Shown: positions 17,490-26,668, counted from the stretch's first letter. The stretch is DNA of 64,000 bases from Alphaproteobacteria bacterium (GCA_022820945.1 JAJEEP010000049.1:86375-150374); one strand, 5' to 3'. Numbers and translations: made by a program. The notes: generated from the letters alone by a model not told the origin.

Positions 17490-17969
17490 GCGCGTCGACT
17501 CTTGGTTGGGCGGCGGTCGCCTCTCTCCGTTCGCGCCTCGGGGCACGACGATGCGCTGCCGCAGGCCGGCGCACGCCGGTCAGTGCGCCGGGCAACCCCT
17601 CCGCACGCGATGACTGCCGGCGTCGCCTGAATGTCGACGTCGGAATCCGGGGTATTCATGGCCGCGGGCTCGACCGAAGAGACGTTACGCACCCCATTTG
17701 GCATAACCTATTGATCATGGCCATAAGGATTTTCTTATTTGTGGAGACAATATGCGTTATCAGCCTTATCGGCAACCGGCCGCATCTTGCTCCATTGCCT
17801 ACCCGTCTGCTCGGCTCGCGAGTCTGACGCCGATGATCGTGGAAAGCGTTTATTCTCGTCAACTTTGTGGAGATGAACGACGACGCCAAGTCCGCTCTCC
17901 GTCTTCTCCCTTGGGGGTAGCAAGGGCCGGGTTGAGGTGGGGGCTGTCAAATCTTGTTCGGGAAACAGT
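17490..17969. other. Intergenic region upstream of the LacI regulator
   Basis: About 480 bp without a convincing gene separate the kinase stop (17970) from the LacI start. The stretch 17700-17760 is clearly AT-richer than its surroundings and holds the 8-base palindrome ATGGCCAT (17718-17725), a possible promoter/operator zone for the regulator on the minus strand. The decamer TTTGTGGAGA occurs twice on the plus strand (starting near 17739 and 17864). A 96-codon plus-strand frame beginning at 17752 has a plausible ribosome site but a low-complexity, unrecognised product and runs into the kinase gene, so I do not call it. Confidence 0.45.
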
Positions 17970-19091
17970 TCAGACCGCGACGCGGCACACCGTCTCGTTG
18001 CCGCGGCCGGTAATCACGCGACGCCAGCCGGCGAGAGCCTGATCCAACGCGGGATCGCCGGTATCGACGTGAAGCGTGCTGTCATGCAGCGACGCGAGCT
18101 TCTCCGGCGTCGCCGCCACGAGCAGCCGGTCGAGGCCCACCGCCCGCACCACGCGAGCCCCGATCTGCTGGTTGCCGCGCCCGAGAAAGTGCCCCTGCCC
18201 GCCGATGGGCGTGACGACGATCCCGCCGGACGGGCTCTCCGCCAGCGCGCGCAGGATGGCCTCTTCGGAGGCGTCGGTAGCAATCACAGCCCCGTCCCGC
18301 ACCAGGTCGACTCCCAGCAGCGTTTTGGGCAGGCCGAGCGCATCGGCGATCGCCCGCGTGGTGGTGCCGGGCCCCAGAATGTAGAGCCGCCTGGCCTCCA
18401 TCCGCCCGGCAATTTCGGCGGCGATTCCGCTCAGCGCCGCGCGGTCGCTGCTGACCCCGCCCGCCTTCACGTTTTGCGTCAGATCGGGCGCATAAGGCAC
18501 TGGCAAATAATCGTAAAGCTTGGCGGAGACGGCGCCGGCGCGGAACGCCTCCTCGTCGATGTCCATCACTTCCCGCGGGCGCGCGTCGATGTCATGGGTC
18601 AGCGCCCTGAGCGCGAGGTCGGCGGCGGCGCGCGGGCTGGTGGCGTAGACCGCCGAGTGCATCTTCACCCCCGCGGGCACGCCGATCACCGGCACCCGAT
18701 CGCCGAGCGCCGCCGCCATGTCGCGGGCCGTGCCGTCGCCGCCGGCAAAGACGATGAGCCGCGCGCCGGCGTCCGCCATGGCCTCGGCCACGGCGCGCGT
18801 CTCCGCCGCGCCGGTCTCCCCCTCGGCCGGGGCGCCGACGACCGACGGGCTCAGGCCCGCATCCTTCACGATTCCCTCGCCCATCGCGCCGGGGGCCGCG
18901 AGCAACTCCAGCCCCGGCCGAGCGGCCGCGAGCGCCTCCAGCACCACCGCCGCCCGCCTCGCCGCCTGCGGCACCGCGCCGCGCGCGCGGGCCTCGCGCA
19001 GGATCGCCGCCGTGTCCGTGCCCTTGAGCCCGACGCTCCCGCCCATGCCGGCGATCGGGTTGACGATGAGGCCGAGCGTGGGTCGGCCCAT
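17970..19091 (-). CDS. ATP-NAD kinase family protein (AcoX-like)
   Basis: This 373-aa protein belongs to the NAD-kinase/AcoX-like superfamily. The N-terminus reads LGLIVNPIAGMGGSVGLKGTD, the diagnostic nucleotide-binding motif is FAGGDGTARDM (about residue 116), and the core GVPAGVKMHSAVYATSP is typical of the AcoX-type branch rather than the housekeeping NAD kinase. A Gly-rich C-terminal part (TPIGGQGHFLGRGNQQI) is also typical. In other bacteria such genes sit beside acetoin or 2-oxo acid dehydrogenase genes. Here the neighbour is a GcvPB-like gene 10 bp upstream on the same strand. The phosphoryl acceptor is unknown. Confidence 0.82.
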   Translation of the reverse strand: MGRPTLGLIVNPIAGMGGSVGLKGTDTAAILREARARGAVPQAARRAAVVLEALAAARPGLELLAAPGAMGEGIVKDAGLSPSVVGAPAEGETGAAETRAVAEAMADAGARLIVFAGGDGTARDMAAALGDRVPVIGVPAGVKMHSAVYATSPRAAADLALRALTHDIDARPREVMDIDEEAFRAGAVSAKLYDYLPVPYAPDLTQNVKAGGVSSDRAALSGIAAEIAGRMEARRLYILGPGTTTRAIADALGLPKTLLGVDLVRDGAVIATDASEEAILRALAESPSGGIVVTPIGGQGHFLGRGNQQIGARVVRAVGLDRLLVAATPEKLASLHDSTLHVDTGDPALDQALAGWRRVITGRGNETVCRVAV

Positions 19092-19101
19092 CAGGCGAGG
19101 C

Positions 19102-20700
19102 TCAGCTGTAGCCGCCGCCGTGGCCGCCCAGGCCGCGCTTGACGTTGGCCCAGTTGCCCCGCTTGCGCCGGTAGGCCCGCGAGGTGAAGGCCCAGCAGTC
19201 CGGGTCCTCCGGCACGTCGCCGTCGATGGGCCGGATGGCGGCGCTGTGCGGCGCCGCTGTCACCTTTTCCGGCTCCGTGCGGGCCTCCTCGGCGATCCGC
19301 CGCAGCGCGTCCAGCACGTGGTCCATCTCCGCGATGGTGAGCGATTCGCCCGGCTCGAGGGTGAACGGCTGCGGCACCAGCATCGGCACGTGGCTTTCCA
19401 TGTAGTGCTGGACGCCGAAATCGACCATGCGGTTCAGCACGTCGTGACTGGCGACGCCGGTCTCCTCATACAGTGGCTCCCAGCTGTAGCGGACCTGCTC
19501 CAGCTTGGGATACGTGTTCTTGGGCCAGGGGATGGTGGTGCCCTCGATCTGCCGGATGTGGTGCAGCATGTAGTTGTTGTTGAGCACCGCCGTCTCGGCC
19601 ACCGCGCGCAGGCCCTCGGCGCCCAGGCTGCGCACCCAGGCATAGGCCTTGAGCACCGCGTGTACGTTGCCGATGAAGGCGCGGATCTTCTCGATCCCCT
19701 CCCCCTGCTCGTAATCCAGGCCGTAGCGCTCCCCGTCGTAAGTGACGAGGGGGCGCGGCAGGAACCGCTCCAGATGCGCCTTGACGCCGACCGCGGCGCA
19801 GCCCAGCCCGAGCGCGCCGTGCGGCGCGGAGAAGGTCTTGTGCAGGTTGAACTGGCACATGTCGAAGCCGGTGTCGCCCGCGCGCACCACCCCCAGCAGC
19901 GGATTGCCGTTGGCCTGGTCGTAGGCGCAGAGCCCGCCGGCCTCGTGCACGATGTCCACGAATTCGCGAATGTGCGGGTTGTACTGCCCGGTGTCCTCGG
20001 GATTGGTCAGCATCAGCCCGGCTGTCCGCTCCGAGACCGCGGCCTTCAGCGCATCGACCTCGGCGAAGCCCATCTCGCCCGGCATTAGCGTGATGACCTT
20101 GAAGCCCGCCACCGCCGGGGTCGCCGCATCGGCCGGGTGCGAGAAGGCCGTTGTGATGATCTCGTCCCGTGTGCCGCCCTCGCCGCGCGCGGCGTGATAG
20201 GCGCGGATCAGGCAGGCGTTGGTGTAGATGCCCTGCGCCCCGCTCGCCGGCTGGAAGGTGAAGGCGTCCATGCCGGCGATCTCGCACATCATGCGGTTGA
20301 AGCGGTAGAGGATCTCCAGCGTGCCCTGCAGCGTCTCCGGGGCCTGCAGCGGATGCACGTCGGCGAAGCCCGGCAGACGCGCGACGTATTCGTGCACCTT
20401 GGGGCTGTATTTCATGGTGCAGGTGCCCATCATGTCGGCGGTCACGTCGAAGCCCAAGACCATCTGCGAGAGCCGCAGGAAGTGCCGGAGCACCCGGTGC
20501 TGCGGCAGCCGGGGCAGCGCGGGCGGCGTGGCGCGACGGACGCCTTCGGGCAGCGCCGCGGCAACGTCGCCCACGGCATCGGCGATGGCGTCGTCCACCT
20601 TGGGCGGCAGCAGGCCGCGCCCGCCGTCGCCATCGATCTCGTCGATCAGGGGCTCGTCCCAGCGTGCGGCGTGGAAGCCGCCTCCGATGCGGTCGGTCAT
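19102..20700 (-). CDS. gcvPB: GcvPB-like glycine dehydrogenase (decarboxylating) subunit 2, divergent
   Basis: This 532-aa fold-type I PLP protein matches the C-terminal half of glycine-cleavage P-protein. It has MGTCTMKYSPKVHEYVA, FQPASGAQGIYTNACLIRAY, and the PLP Lys in CQFNLHKTFSAPHGA. Two family signatures are altered: the Gly-rich loop after HKTF, normally PHGGGGPG, reads PHGALGLGC, and the late EPTE-type motif reads TLEPGESLT. The start at ATG 20700 overlaps the GcvPA-like stop by four bases. No GcvH or GcvT lies nearby. It is therefore uncertain that this pair acts on glycine with a lipoyl carrier; another amino-acid decarboxylation is possible. Confidence 0.75.
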   Translation of the reverse strand: MTDRIGGGFHAARWDEPLIDEIDGDGGRGLLPPKVDDAIADAVGDVAAALPEGVRRATPPALPRLPQHRVLRHFLRLSQMVLGFDVTADMMGTCTMKYSPKVHEYVARLPGFADVHPLQAPETLQGTLEILYRFNRMMCEIAGMDAFTFQPASGAQGIYTNACLIRAYHAARGEGGTRDEIITTAFSHPADAATPAVAGFKVITLMPGEMGFAEVDALKAAVSERTAGLMLTNPEDTGQYNPHIREFVDIVHEAGGLCAYDQANGNPLLGVVRAGDTGFDMCQFNLHKTFSAPHGALGLGCAAVGVKAHLERFLPRPLVTYDGERYGLDYEQGEGIEKIRAFIGNVHAVLKAYAWVRSLGAEGLRAVAETAVLNNNYMLHHIRQIEGTTIPWPKNTYPKLEQVRYSWEPLYEETGVASHDVLNRMVDFGVQHYMESHVPMLVPQPFTLEPGESLTIAEMDHVLDALRRIAEEARTEPEKVTAAPHSAAIRPIDGDVPEDPDCWAFTSRAYRRKRGNWANVKRGLGGHGGGYS

Positions 20701-22091
20701 CGGACTGCCTCCCCGAGCGCGGAGACTAGTCTCTCGATCTCGGCCGCTCCGTGCAGCTCGGTCACGCAGTAGAGGGCGGACTGGCCCAGCGCCGGGAACT
20801 CGCCGCTCAGGTCCTTGCCGCCGTGAATCTCGGCCTCCAGCAGCGCGGCGTTGACGGCGGCCACCGTCTTGCCCGTACCCGAGAAATCGACCACGAACTC
20901 CTTGAAGAACGGCTGTCCCAGGTGCGGCACCGCAACGCCGGGCAGCGCCGCGATCCCCTCCGCCGCATAGCACGCGCGCTGCATGATGCCGCGGCCGAGC
21001 TCGTCCATGCCCTCCGGCCCCATCAGCGAGAGATAGACCGCGACCCCGATGCCCCAGACCCACTGCGTCGTGCCGGCGTAGTCGGTGGCGTCGTGGCGGG
21101 TGTCGTAGGAGGTACGCTCCATGGTGGACCAGGCGAAGCCGAAGCCCTCCCCCTCCACCGCCGGCGCGATGCTGAAAAGTATCGAGGGATACTCGGAGAC
21201 AAAGCGGGATTCGTCCCGGCTCGCGATGAAGCCGCCGTTGCCGCCGCCCGCATACATGTGGATGCCGAGCGGCTGCAGGTCGCCCACCACGAGGTCGGCG
21301 CCGTAGTCGGAGGGCGCGGCAAGCACACCGAGGGAGATCGGGTCCACGCTGGCGATCAACATGGCGCCGGACTCGTGGGCGATATCGGCGATGGCCTGGG
21401 CCTGCGTCTCGATCAGGCCGAGGTAGCCGGGGCTCTCGATCACCACAGCCGCAGTCTCAGCCGACACCCTGGCGCGGAGGTCGGCGAGGTCGATCAGCCC
21501 GGTCGCGGGATCGCGGGCCACGGTCTCGATGGCCGCGAAGGGCTTGGCGAAGCCCTGAAGCTGCGAGCGCCGGTCGGCGCTCATGGTCTCGGGCACCAGC
21601 ACGCCGCGCCGGCCGGTGATGCGGCAGGCCATGGTCACGGCGCTGCCGGTGGCGGCGCCGGCGTCGTAGACGGGGGTCGAGACCACCTCCATGCCCACCA
21701 GCTCGCCGATCAGGCTCTGAAACTCGAAGAGCGCCTGGTTCTTGCCGTGGTCCGAATAGGTGCCGCCGCCGTAGGCCGTGAGAAACTCGCCGCGATGGAC
21801 GATCTCGTCCACGATCGCCGGCACGTAGTGCTGGGCGCAGCCGGCGCCGCAGAAGTTGAGCCACGTCCCGGTGCAGGGCTGGTTGCGGGCTACGATCTCC
21901 TCCAGATGCCGCCGCACATCCTGCTCGCCGGGCAGCGCCGGCGGCAGGTCCAGCAGTCCCTTGACCCTGAGCGCCTCCGGAATCGCGGCGTAGAGGTCCG
22001 TCACGTCACCCGCGCCGATGGCGTCCAGCAGCTTTCGCCGCGGCTCCGGCGCCGCATTCGGCACGTAAGGATGAACGAAACCGTCTCCCAT
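20697..22091 (-). CDS. gcvPA: GcvPA-like glycine dehydrogenase (decarboxylating) subunit 1, divergent
   Basis: This 464-aa protein matches the N-terminal half of P-protein. Features include VHPYVPNAAPEPRRKLLDAIG, NFCGAGCAQHYVPAIVDEI and VYDAGAATGSAVTMACRIT. The strongly conserved segment that normally reads TAYTPYQPE followed by SQG is replaced by TAYGGGTYSDHGKNQ, a marked change near the active site as I recall the family. The gene is ATGA-coupled to the GcvPB-like gene and divergent from a PxpA homologue with 147 bp between. The two subunits probably form a heteromeric PLP enzyme, but the substrate may not be glycine. Confidence 0.75.
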   Translation of the reverse strand: MGDGFVHPYVPNAAPEPRRKLLDAIGAGDVTDLYAAIPEALRVKGLLDLPPALPGEQDVRRHLEEIVARNQPCTGTWLNFCGAGCAQHYVPAIVDEIVHRGEFLTAYGGGTYSDHGKNQALFEFQSLIGELVGMEVVSTPVYDAGAATGSAVTMACRITGRRGVLVPETMSADRRSQLQGFAKPFAAIETVARDPATGLIDLADLRARVSAETAAVVIESPGYLGLIETQAQAIADIAHESGAMLIASVDPISLGVLAAPSDYGADLVVGDLQPLGIHMYAGGGNGGFIASRDESRFVSEYPSILFSIAPAVEGEGFGFAWSTMERTSYDTRHDATDYAGTTQWVWGIGVAVYLSLMGPEGMDELGRGIMQRACYAAEGIAALPGVAVPHLGQPFFKEFVVDFSGTGKTVAAVNAALLEAEIHGGKDLSGEFPALGQSALYCVTELHGAAEIERLVSALGEAVR

Positions 22092-22238
22092 GGTCGGCCT
22101 CCCTGCCCGTCCGGTCCCGGCCAGTCTATCCCGCCACATAGGCCGCACCAACGGCGCCCGCCCGGATCGGCGATCCGCTTTGACTGCCTGCCCGTGCCCG
22201 TGCAGTGTTCCCCCCCACTTGAGATCGGGGAGCACGCC

Positions 22239-22964
22239 ATGGCGGTCACCATCAACTGCGACATCGGCGAGGGCTACGGCCTCTACACCTTCGGCAACGA
22301 CGAGCGGATCATGCCGTTCATCAGCATCGCCAATGTCGCCTGCGGCTTCCACGCCTCGGACCCGTCGGTGATGCACGCGACCGTCCGCCTCGCGCTGGAG
22401 CACGGGGTCAGGGTCGGCGCGCACCCGTCGCTGCCCGACCGCCAGGGTTTCGGGCGGCGCGAGATGCAGATGGAGCGGGAGGAGCTGCGCGATCTGCTGA
22501 TCTACCAGGTCGGCGCGCTCAGCGGATTCCTTCGGGCGGCGGGCGCCACCCTCAACCACATCAAGCCCCACGGCGCACTCTTCGGCATGACCTCGAAATA
22601 CGAGCACTGCGCCGAGGCCGCAGCCGACGCGGCCGAAGTCTTCGGCGTGCCGCTGATCGGCCAGGGCGGCACCATGCACGACACCGTCTACACCCGGCGC
22701 GGCCTGCCCTGGTGGCCCGAGTTCTACGCCGACCTGGAGTACGACCGCGACTGCAACCTCATCATCACGCGCGAGCACGAGCCCTACGAGCCGGCCGCTG
22801 CGGCCAGGCGCACGCTCCGCGCCATCGAGGAGGGCATGGTCACGTCGGTCGAAGGCGTGGACGTGCCCATCCGGGCGGAGACCGTGTGCATCCACTCCGA
22901 CACGCCGGGGATCGATGCGGTGGCGCCGGTGCTGCGCGAGGCGCTCGCGCCGCATATGGCGTGA
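22239..22964 (+). CDS. pxpA: LamB/YcsF family protein (5-oxoprolinase subunit A homologue)
   Basis: This 241-aa protein is of the LamB/YcsF (PxpA) family, whose members with PxpB and PxpC hydrolyse 5-oxoproline to glutamate using ATP. Family signatures are INCDIGEGYGLYTFG, ANVACGFHASDPSVM, GAHPSLPDRQGFGRREM, HIKPHGALFGM and the late CIHSDTPGIDAV. ATG 22239 sits after GGGGAGCACGCC, a reasonable ribosome site; the open frame upstream lies antisense to gcvPA and is ignored. A second, more typical pxpA lies with pxpBC at 38202. This copy has no B and C partners nearby and is followed by an aminotransferase, so it may serve a different substrate. Confidence 0.85.
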   Translation: MAVTINCDIGEGYGLYTFGNDERIMPFISIANVACGFHASDPSVMHATVRLALEHGVRVGAHPSLPDRQGFGRREMQMEREELRDLLIYQVGALSGFLRAAGATLNHIKPHGALFGMTSKYEHCAEAAADAAEVFGVPLIGQGGTMHDTVYTRRGLPWWPEFYADLEYDRDCNLIITREHEPYEPAAAARRTLRAIEEGMVTSVEGVDVPIRAETVCIHSDTPGIDAVAPVLREALAPHMA

Positions 22965-23029
22965 GCCCGCGCCCGCCTCCGGCAATCGGGGCACGGGCCA
23001 CGCGGGGGCGGAACAACGGAGACTCGGTG

Positions 23030-24352
23030 ATGGTGACCTCGAACCTGACGATCGGCGAGCGTGACGACGCCGCGATCGCCGGCATTCAGAAGCTCCGCTT
23101 CAACCCGCTGACAGCGCGCGGCGGGCACGGCTCCTATCTCACGGCCGGCGACGGCCGCGCCATCCTGGACCTCTCTGCGTCTGCGACGGCCGCGAGCCTC
23201 GGCTACGGCCATCCTGCCGTGATCGAGGCGGTGACCGGGGCGATGGCCGACATGGCGGGCGCCAGCCTGCTGATGTATCCGAACGAGCCCGCCGCCGCGC
23301 TCGCCGAGGCGCTGCTGGAGACGATGCAGGGAGACGCCGAGCGCCGCGTCTGGTACGGCCACTCCGGCTCCGACGCCAACGATGCCGCCTCCCGCGTGCT
23401 TGAGGCGGCGACCGGCCGCCACCGCTTCATCTCCTTCATCGGCTCCTATCACGGCGGCGTGGCGGGCTCGATGAGCATTTCGGGCCACACGGCGATGACC
23501 CACACCCTGCCCCGGCCGGGCCTGGTGCTGCTGCCCTACCCCGACCCCTACCGGCCGCGATTTTCCGCCGCCGACGTGCTCGACATGCTGGACTACCAGT
23601 TCGCGACGACTTGCCCCCCTGAACAGGTGGCGGCCGTCTTCATCGAGCCGATCATGTCGGACGGCGGCCTGATCGTGCCGCCCGCAGGCTTCCTCAAGGC
23701 CCTGGAGGAGCGTTGCCGGCGCCATGGCATCCTCACCGTTCTTGACGAGGTAAAGGTCGGCCTGGGTCGCTCAGGGGCGCTCCACGCCTTCAGTCACGAG
23801 GGGCTGGAGCCCGATATGGTCGTCCTCGGCAAGGGTCTCGGCGGCGGCCTACCGCTGTCTGCGCTGATCGGTCCCGCGGCGATCATGGACCACCGTCCCG
23901 CCTTCGCGATCCAGACGACGGGCGGCAATCCGGTCTGCACCGCCGCAGGCCTTGCCGTGCTCCGCACCGTGCTCGACGAGGATCTCCCGGGCCGTGCCGA
24001 GCGCGTGGGCAAGGTGCTGTCGGACGGTCTCAGGCGTCTCGCCGAGCGGCACGAGACGATCGGCGACGTGCGCGGCCGCGGTCTCGCCATCGGGGTCGAT
24101 CTGGTGGAGGACCGCCAGAGTCGCACGCCGGTCCCCGCGACCACGACGGCCAAGGTGATCGTCCGCGCCTACGAGCTCGGCGCGAGCTTCATCTACGTCG
24201 GCCTTGAGGCGAACGTGCTGGAGATTACTCCGCCGCTTACCCTGAGCGATGCGGAGTGCGAGGAGGGCCTCGCCATCATCGACCGGGCCCTCGCCGATGT
24301 CGCGGCCGGGCTGGTCCCCGACGAGGCGGTGCAGGCCTACATGAACTGGTAA
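23030..24352 (+). CDS. Class III (PLP) aminotransferase
   Basis: This is a 440-aa fold-type I aminotransferase of the omega/glutamate-semialdehyde class. It shows SLGYGHPAVIEAV, the PLP phosphate region WYGHSGSDANDAA, FIGSYHGGVAGSM, the cofactor Asp in LTVLDEVKVGLGR and the Schiff-base Lys in VVLGKGLGGGLPLSA. ATG 23030 follows a GTG three bases earlier that could also be used. It is 65 bp downstream of the PxpA-like gene and 12 bp upstream of the luciferase-like gene, indicating an operon. The usual DE(V/I)Q at the cofactor Asp is DEVK here. The amino donor is not predictable; 4-aminobutyrate, beta-amino acids and 2-aminoacyl compounds are all handled by this class. Confidence 0.86.
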   Translation: MVTSNLTIGERDDAAIAGIQKLRFNPLTARGGHGSYLTAGDGRAILDLSASATAASLGYGHPAVIEAVTGAMADMAGASLLMYPNEPAAALAEALLETMQGDAERRVWYGHSGSDANDAASRVLEAATGRHRFISFIGSYHGGVAGSMSISGHTAMTHTLPRPGLVLLPYPDPYRPRFSAADVLDMLDYQFATTCPPEQVAAVFIEPIMSDGGLIVPPAGFLKALEERCRRHGILTVLDEVKVGLGRSGALHAFSHEGLEPDMVVLGKGLGGGLPLSALIGPAAIMDHRPAFAIQTTGGNPVCTAAGLAVLRTVLDEDLPGRAERVGKVLSDGLRRLAERHETIGDVRGRGLAIGVDLVEDRQSRTPVPATTTAKVIVRAYELGASFIYVGLEANVLEITPPLTLSDAECEEGLAIIDRALADVAAGLVPDEAVQAYMNW

Positions 24353-24364
24353 GGAGCGACACCG

Positions 24365-25354
24365 ATGCCCACCGCCTCCCGCCCCATGGGCGTCTTCATC
24401 CTCGGCGACGTTGCGCCCGCCAATGTTGTGAGTCTGAGCCAGCAGGTCGAACGCTGCGGCTTCTCCGACCTCTGGTTCGCCGAGGACTATTTCATGCTCT
24501 CGGGCTTTTCCTGCGCCGCAATGGGGCTCCAGGCCACCGAAGCAATCGATGTGGGAATCGGCGCGATCTCCAACCGGGTGCGGCACCCGGCCGTCACCGC
24601 CATGGAAGCGTCGACGCTGGCCAACGCCTATCCGGGCCGCTTCACCCTCGGCATCGGCCACGGCGTGCCGTTCTGGGTTGCGCAGATGCACCTCACGCCG
24701 AAATCGGTGCTGGGCTCGATGCGCGAGGCGATTACCGACGTGAAGCGCCTGCTCGCGGGCGAGAGCCTGACGCAGACCGGCGCCTACTACTGCTACGATG
24801 CGGTCTCGCTCACGCACCCCGCGCCCGAACTCCAGGTGCTGGGCGCCGCGGTAGGGCCCAAATCGGTCGATCTCTGCGCCGAGATCGCCGACGGCATGGT
24901 GTTGTCCGCGATGGCGGGCCCGCGCTACGTCGCGACCGTCCGGGAGCGAATTGCGAAGGTCCGGCGCGAACGTGGGTTGCCGGAGGACGTCGAGCTCGTC
25001 ACCTATGCCATCACCAGCGTGGGCGAGGATCGTGCCGCTGCCCGCGCCAAGGTGCGCCCCTTGATCGCTCTTTATCTTGGGGCCATGGGCGAGACGCTGA
25101 TCACCGGCGTCTACGACGCCAACGAAGCGCTGGCCGGGATGATCGAAGCGGGCGGCGCCGCGGCGATCGAAGCGGACATGCCGGACGAGTGGCTGGACTG
25201 GCTGGCGGTTGCCGGAACGCCGGAGGACTGCCGCACGGGCATCGAGGCGCTCTTCGACGCTGGCGCGACCCGGGTCGTGCTCTGTGTCGTTCCCTCCGAA
25301 GAGCTGCCGACGCAGCTGGATATTTTCGGGAGCGAGGTGTTGCCCGCGCTCTAG
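24365..25354 (+). CDS. LLM-class (luciferase-like) flavin-dependent oxidoreductase
   Basis: This 329-aa TIM-barrel oxidoreductase belongs to the bacterial luciferase-like monooxygenase superfamily, which uses FMN or F420. Visible features are VSLSQQVERCGFSDLWFAEDYF near residue 20, IDVGIGAISNRVRHPAVTAMEA, and the flavin-phosphate region LGIGHGVPFW. The C-terminal part LDWLAVAGTPEDCRTGIEALFDAG resembles the F420-dependent MER-type proteins. It follows the aminotransferase by 12 bp and converges on the PpaT-like gene with a four-base overlap of the stop codons. The substrate is unknown. Confidence 0.85.
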   Translation: MPTASRPMGVFILGDVAPANVVSLSQQVERCGFSDLWFAEDYFMLSGFSCAAMGLQATEAIDVGIGAISNRVRHPAVTAMEASTLANAYPGRFTLGIGHGVPFWVAQMHLTPKSVLGSMREAITDVKRLLAGESLTQTGAYYCYDAVSLTHPAPELQVLGAAVGPKSVDLCAEIADGMVLSAMAGPRYVATVRERIAKVRRERGLPEDVELVTYAITSVGEDRAAARAKVRPLIALYLGAMGETLITGVYDANEALAGMIEAGGAAAIEADMPDEWLDWLAVAGTPEDCRTGIEALFDAGATRVVLCVVPSEELPTQLDIFGSEVLPAL

Positions 25355-26529
25355 CCGGCGCCGTCGATCACCGCGAGCGCTGCCTCGACCCCCGCTCCCA
25401 CATCGGCCTTTCCGCCCAGCGCGCCGATGGCGCCGCCCAACGCGGTCACGGCCACGGTCGCGAAGATCGGCCGTGCCACCGGCCCCATGTGGCCAATCCG
25501 CACCAGCTTGCCCAGCAGCGATCCGCGGCCGGCGGAGAAGACCACGCCGTAGAGCCGGCGCGCCGCTTGCCGGATCGCCGCGTCCTCCAGCCCCTCCGGC
25601 ACCCGCACCGTGGTCGCGGTGTCGGCGCAGATGGCTTCGCGCGCGGGCCAGAGGTCGAGACCCATGGCCCGCATGCCGGCGCGACAGGCGCGCGCCGTCA
25701 GTGCGTGGCGCGCCCACACCGCCTCCGGTCCCTCGTCGAGATAGTTCTGCACTGCGGCGTCCAGCGCATGGACTTCGGAGACGGACGGCGTGTACGGAAA
25801 CAGGACGTCCGTGCGCCAGGCGTCCCGCCAGTCCTTGAGGCTCAGCACGGAGTCCGTCGGTGCCGCGGGGTTGGCGCCGATCTTCGCCCAGGCGCGCTCG
25901 CTGACGTGGACGATGGAGAGGCCGGTGCTGCCGCCGAGGCACTTGTTGGGGCCGGTCACGAAGATGTCGGCGTTGATCTCCTCGGGGTGAATGTCCATCC
26001 CGCCGAAGGAGGAGACCGCGTCCACGATGGTCAGCACGTCGTGGTCACGGCAGATCGCGCCGATCTCGTGCACCGGGTTGACCGTTCCTGACGGAGTGTC
26101 GTGATGGCAGACGGAGAGCACGCGGATATCGGGCCGGGCTTCCAGCATGTCGCTGACGGCATCCGGATCGATGGCCTCGTCGTAGGGCACCTCGATCTCG
26201 ACCAGCTCCCGGCAGTGGCGTGCCGCCCAGAAGCCGAAGCCCTTGCCGTACTCGCCGGAGGCGAGGTTCAGCACCACGTCATCGGCGCCGATCAGCGCGG
26301 CGGCGGCGGCTTCGAGCCCGAGCACCGGCTCGCCCATCAGGATCACCGGCGGCAGCGCCGTGCGCAGCGACTCGGCGGTCTTCCGGACAGTCGATTCGTA
26401 GAAATTCTGGAACGAGGGGTCGAAATCGTAGGTCACCGGCCGCGAGAGCGCCCGCAGTACAACGGGGTACGCATCGACCGGCCCTGCGCTCAGCGTGATG
26501 ATGGGGGGATCGTCGTCGATATTGCGCAT
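25351..26529 (-). CDS. ppaT: Pyridoxamine-pyruvate transaminase-like aminotransferase
   Basis: This 392-aa fold-type I aminotransferase closely follows, as I remember it, the Mesorhizobium loti pyridoxamine-pyruvate transaminase (393 aa). Shared segments include ITLSAGPVDAYPVVLRAL, GEPVLGLEAAAAALI, VLNLASGEYGKGFG, SVCHHDTPSGTVNP, TIVDAVSSFGGMDIHPE, the Lys-bearing VTGPNKCLGG and the C-terminal RIGHMGPVARPI. That enzyme makes pyridoxal and L-alanine from pyridoxamine and pyruvate in vitamin B6 degradation. No other B6-degradation genes are visible, so it may supply pyridoxal for salvage or have another amine as substrate. It stands divergent from dxs. Confidence 0.8.
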   Translation of the reverse strand: MRNIDDDPPIITLSAGPVDAYPVVLRALSRPVTYDFDPSFQNFYESTVRKTAESLRTALPPVILMGEPVLGLEAAAAALIGADDVVLNLASGEYGKGFGFWAARHCRELVEIEVPYDEAIDPDAVSDMLEARPDIRVLSVCHHDTPSGTVNPVHEIGAICRDHDVLTIVDAVSSFGGMDIHPEEINADIFVTGPNKCLGGSTGLSIVHVSERAWAKIGANPAAPTDSVLSLKDWRDAWRTDVLFPYTPSVSEVHALDAAVQNYLDEGPEAVWARHALTARACRAGMRAMGLDLWPAREAICADTATTVRVPEGLEDAAIRQAARRLYGVVFSAGRGSLLGKLVRIGHMGPVARPIFATVAVTALGGAIGALGGKADVGAGVEAALAVIDGAG

Positions 26530-26668
26530 GGCGAAAGCCGCTAAGTCCCTTAGCCAAAAGGGAAGGATACAGCGGTGTGTCATGTTCCCCAAGGCGACTT
26601 GAGGGGGCGCTCCCCGAGGCCAATTCGGAGGTCTCCGCCAGGATGTGACAAGGGCATGACAGGTCGTT

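Noticed and set aside
17752..18042. 96-codon plus-strand frame with a fair ribosome site (GTGGAG before ATG)
   Set aside because: Product is unrecognised, Arg/Ser-rich, and overlaps the kinase gene; not enough support to call.
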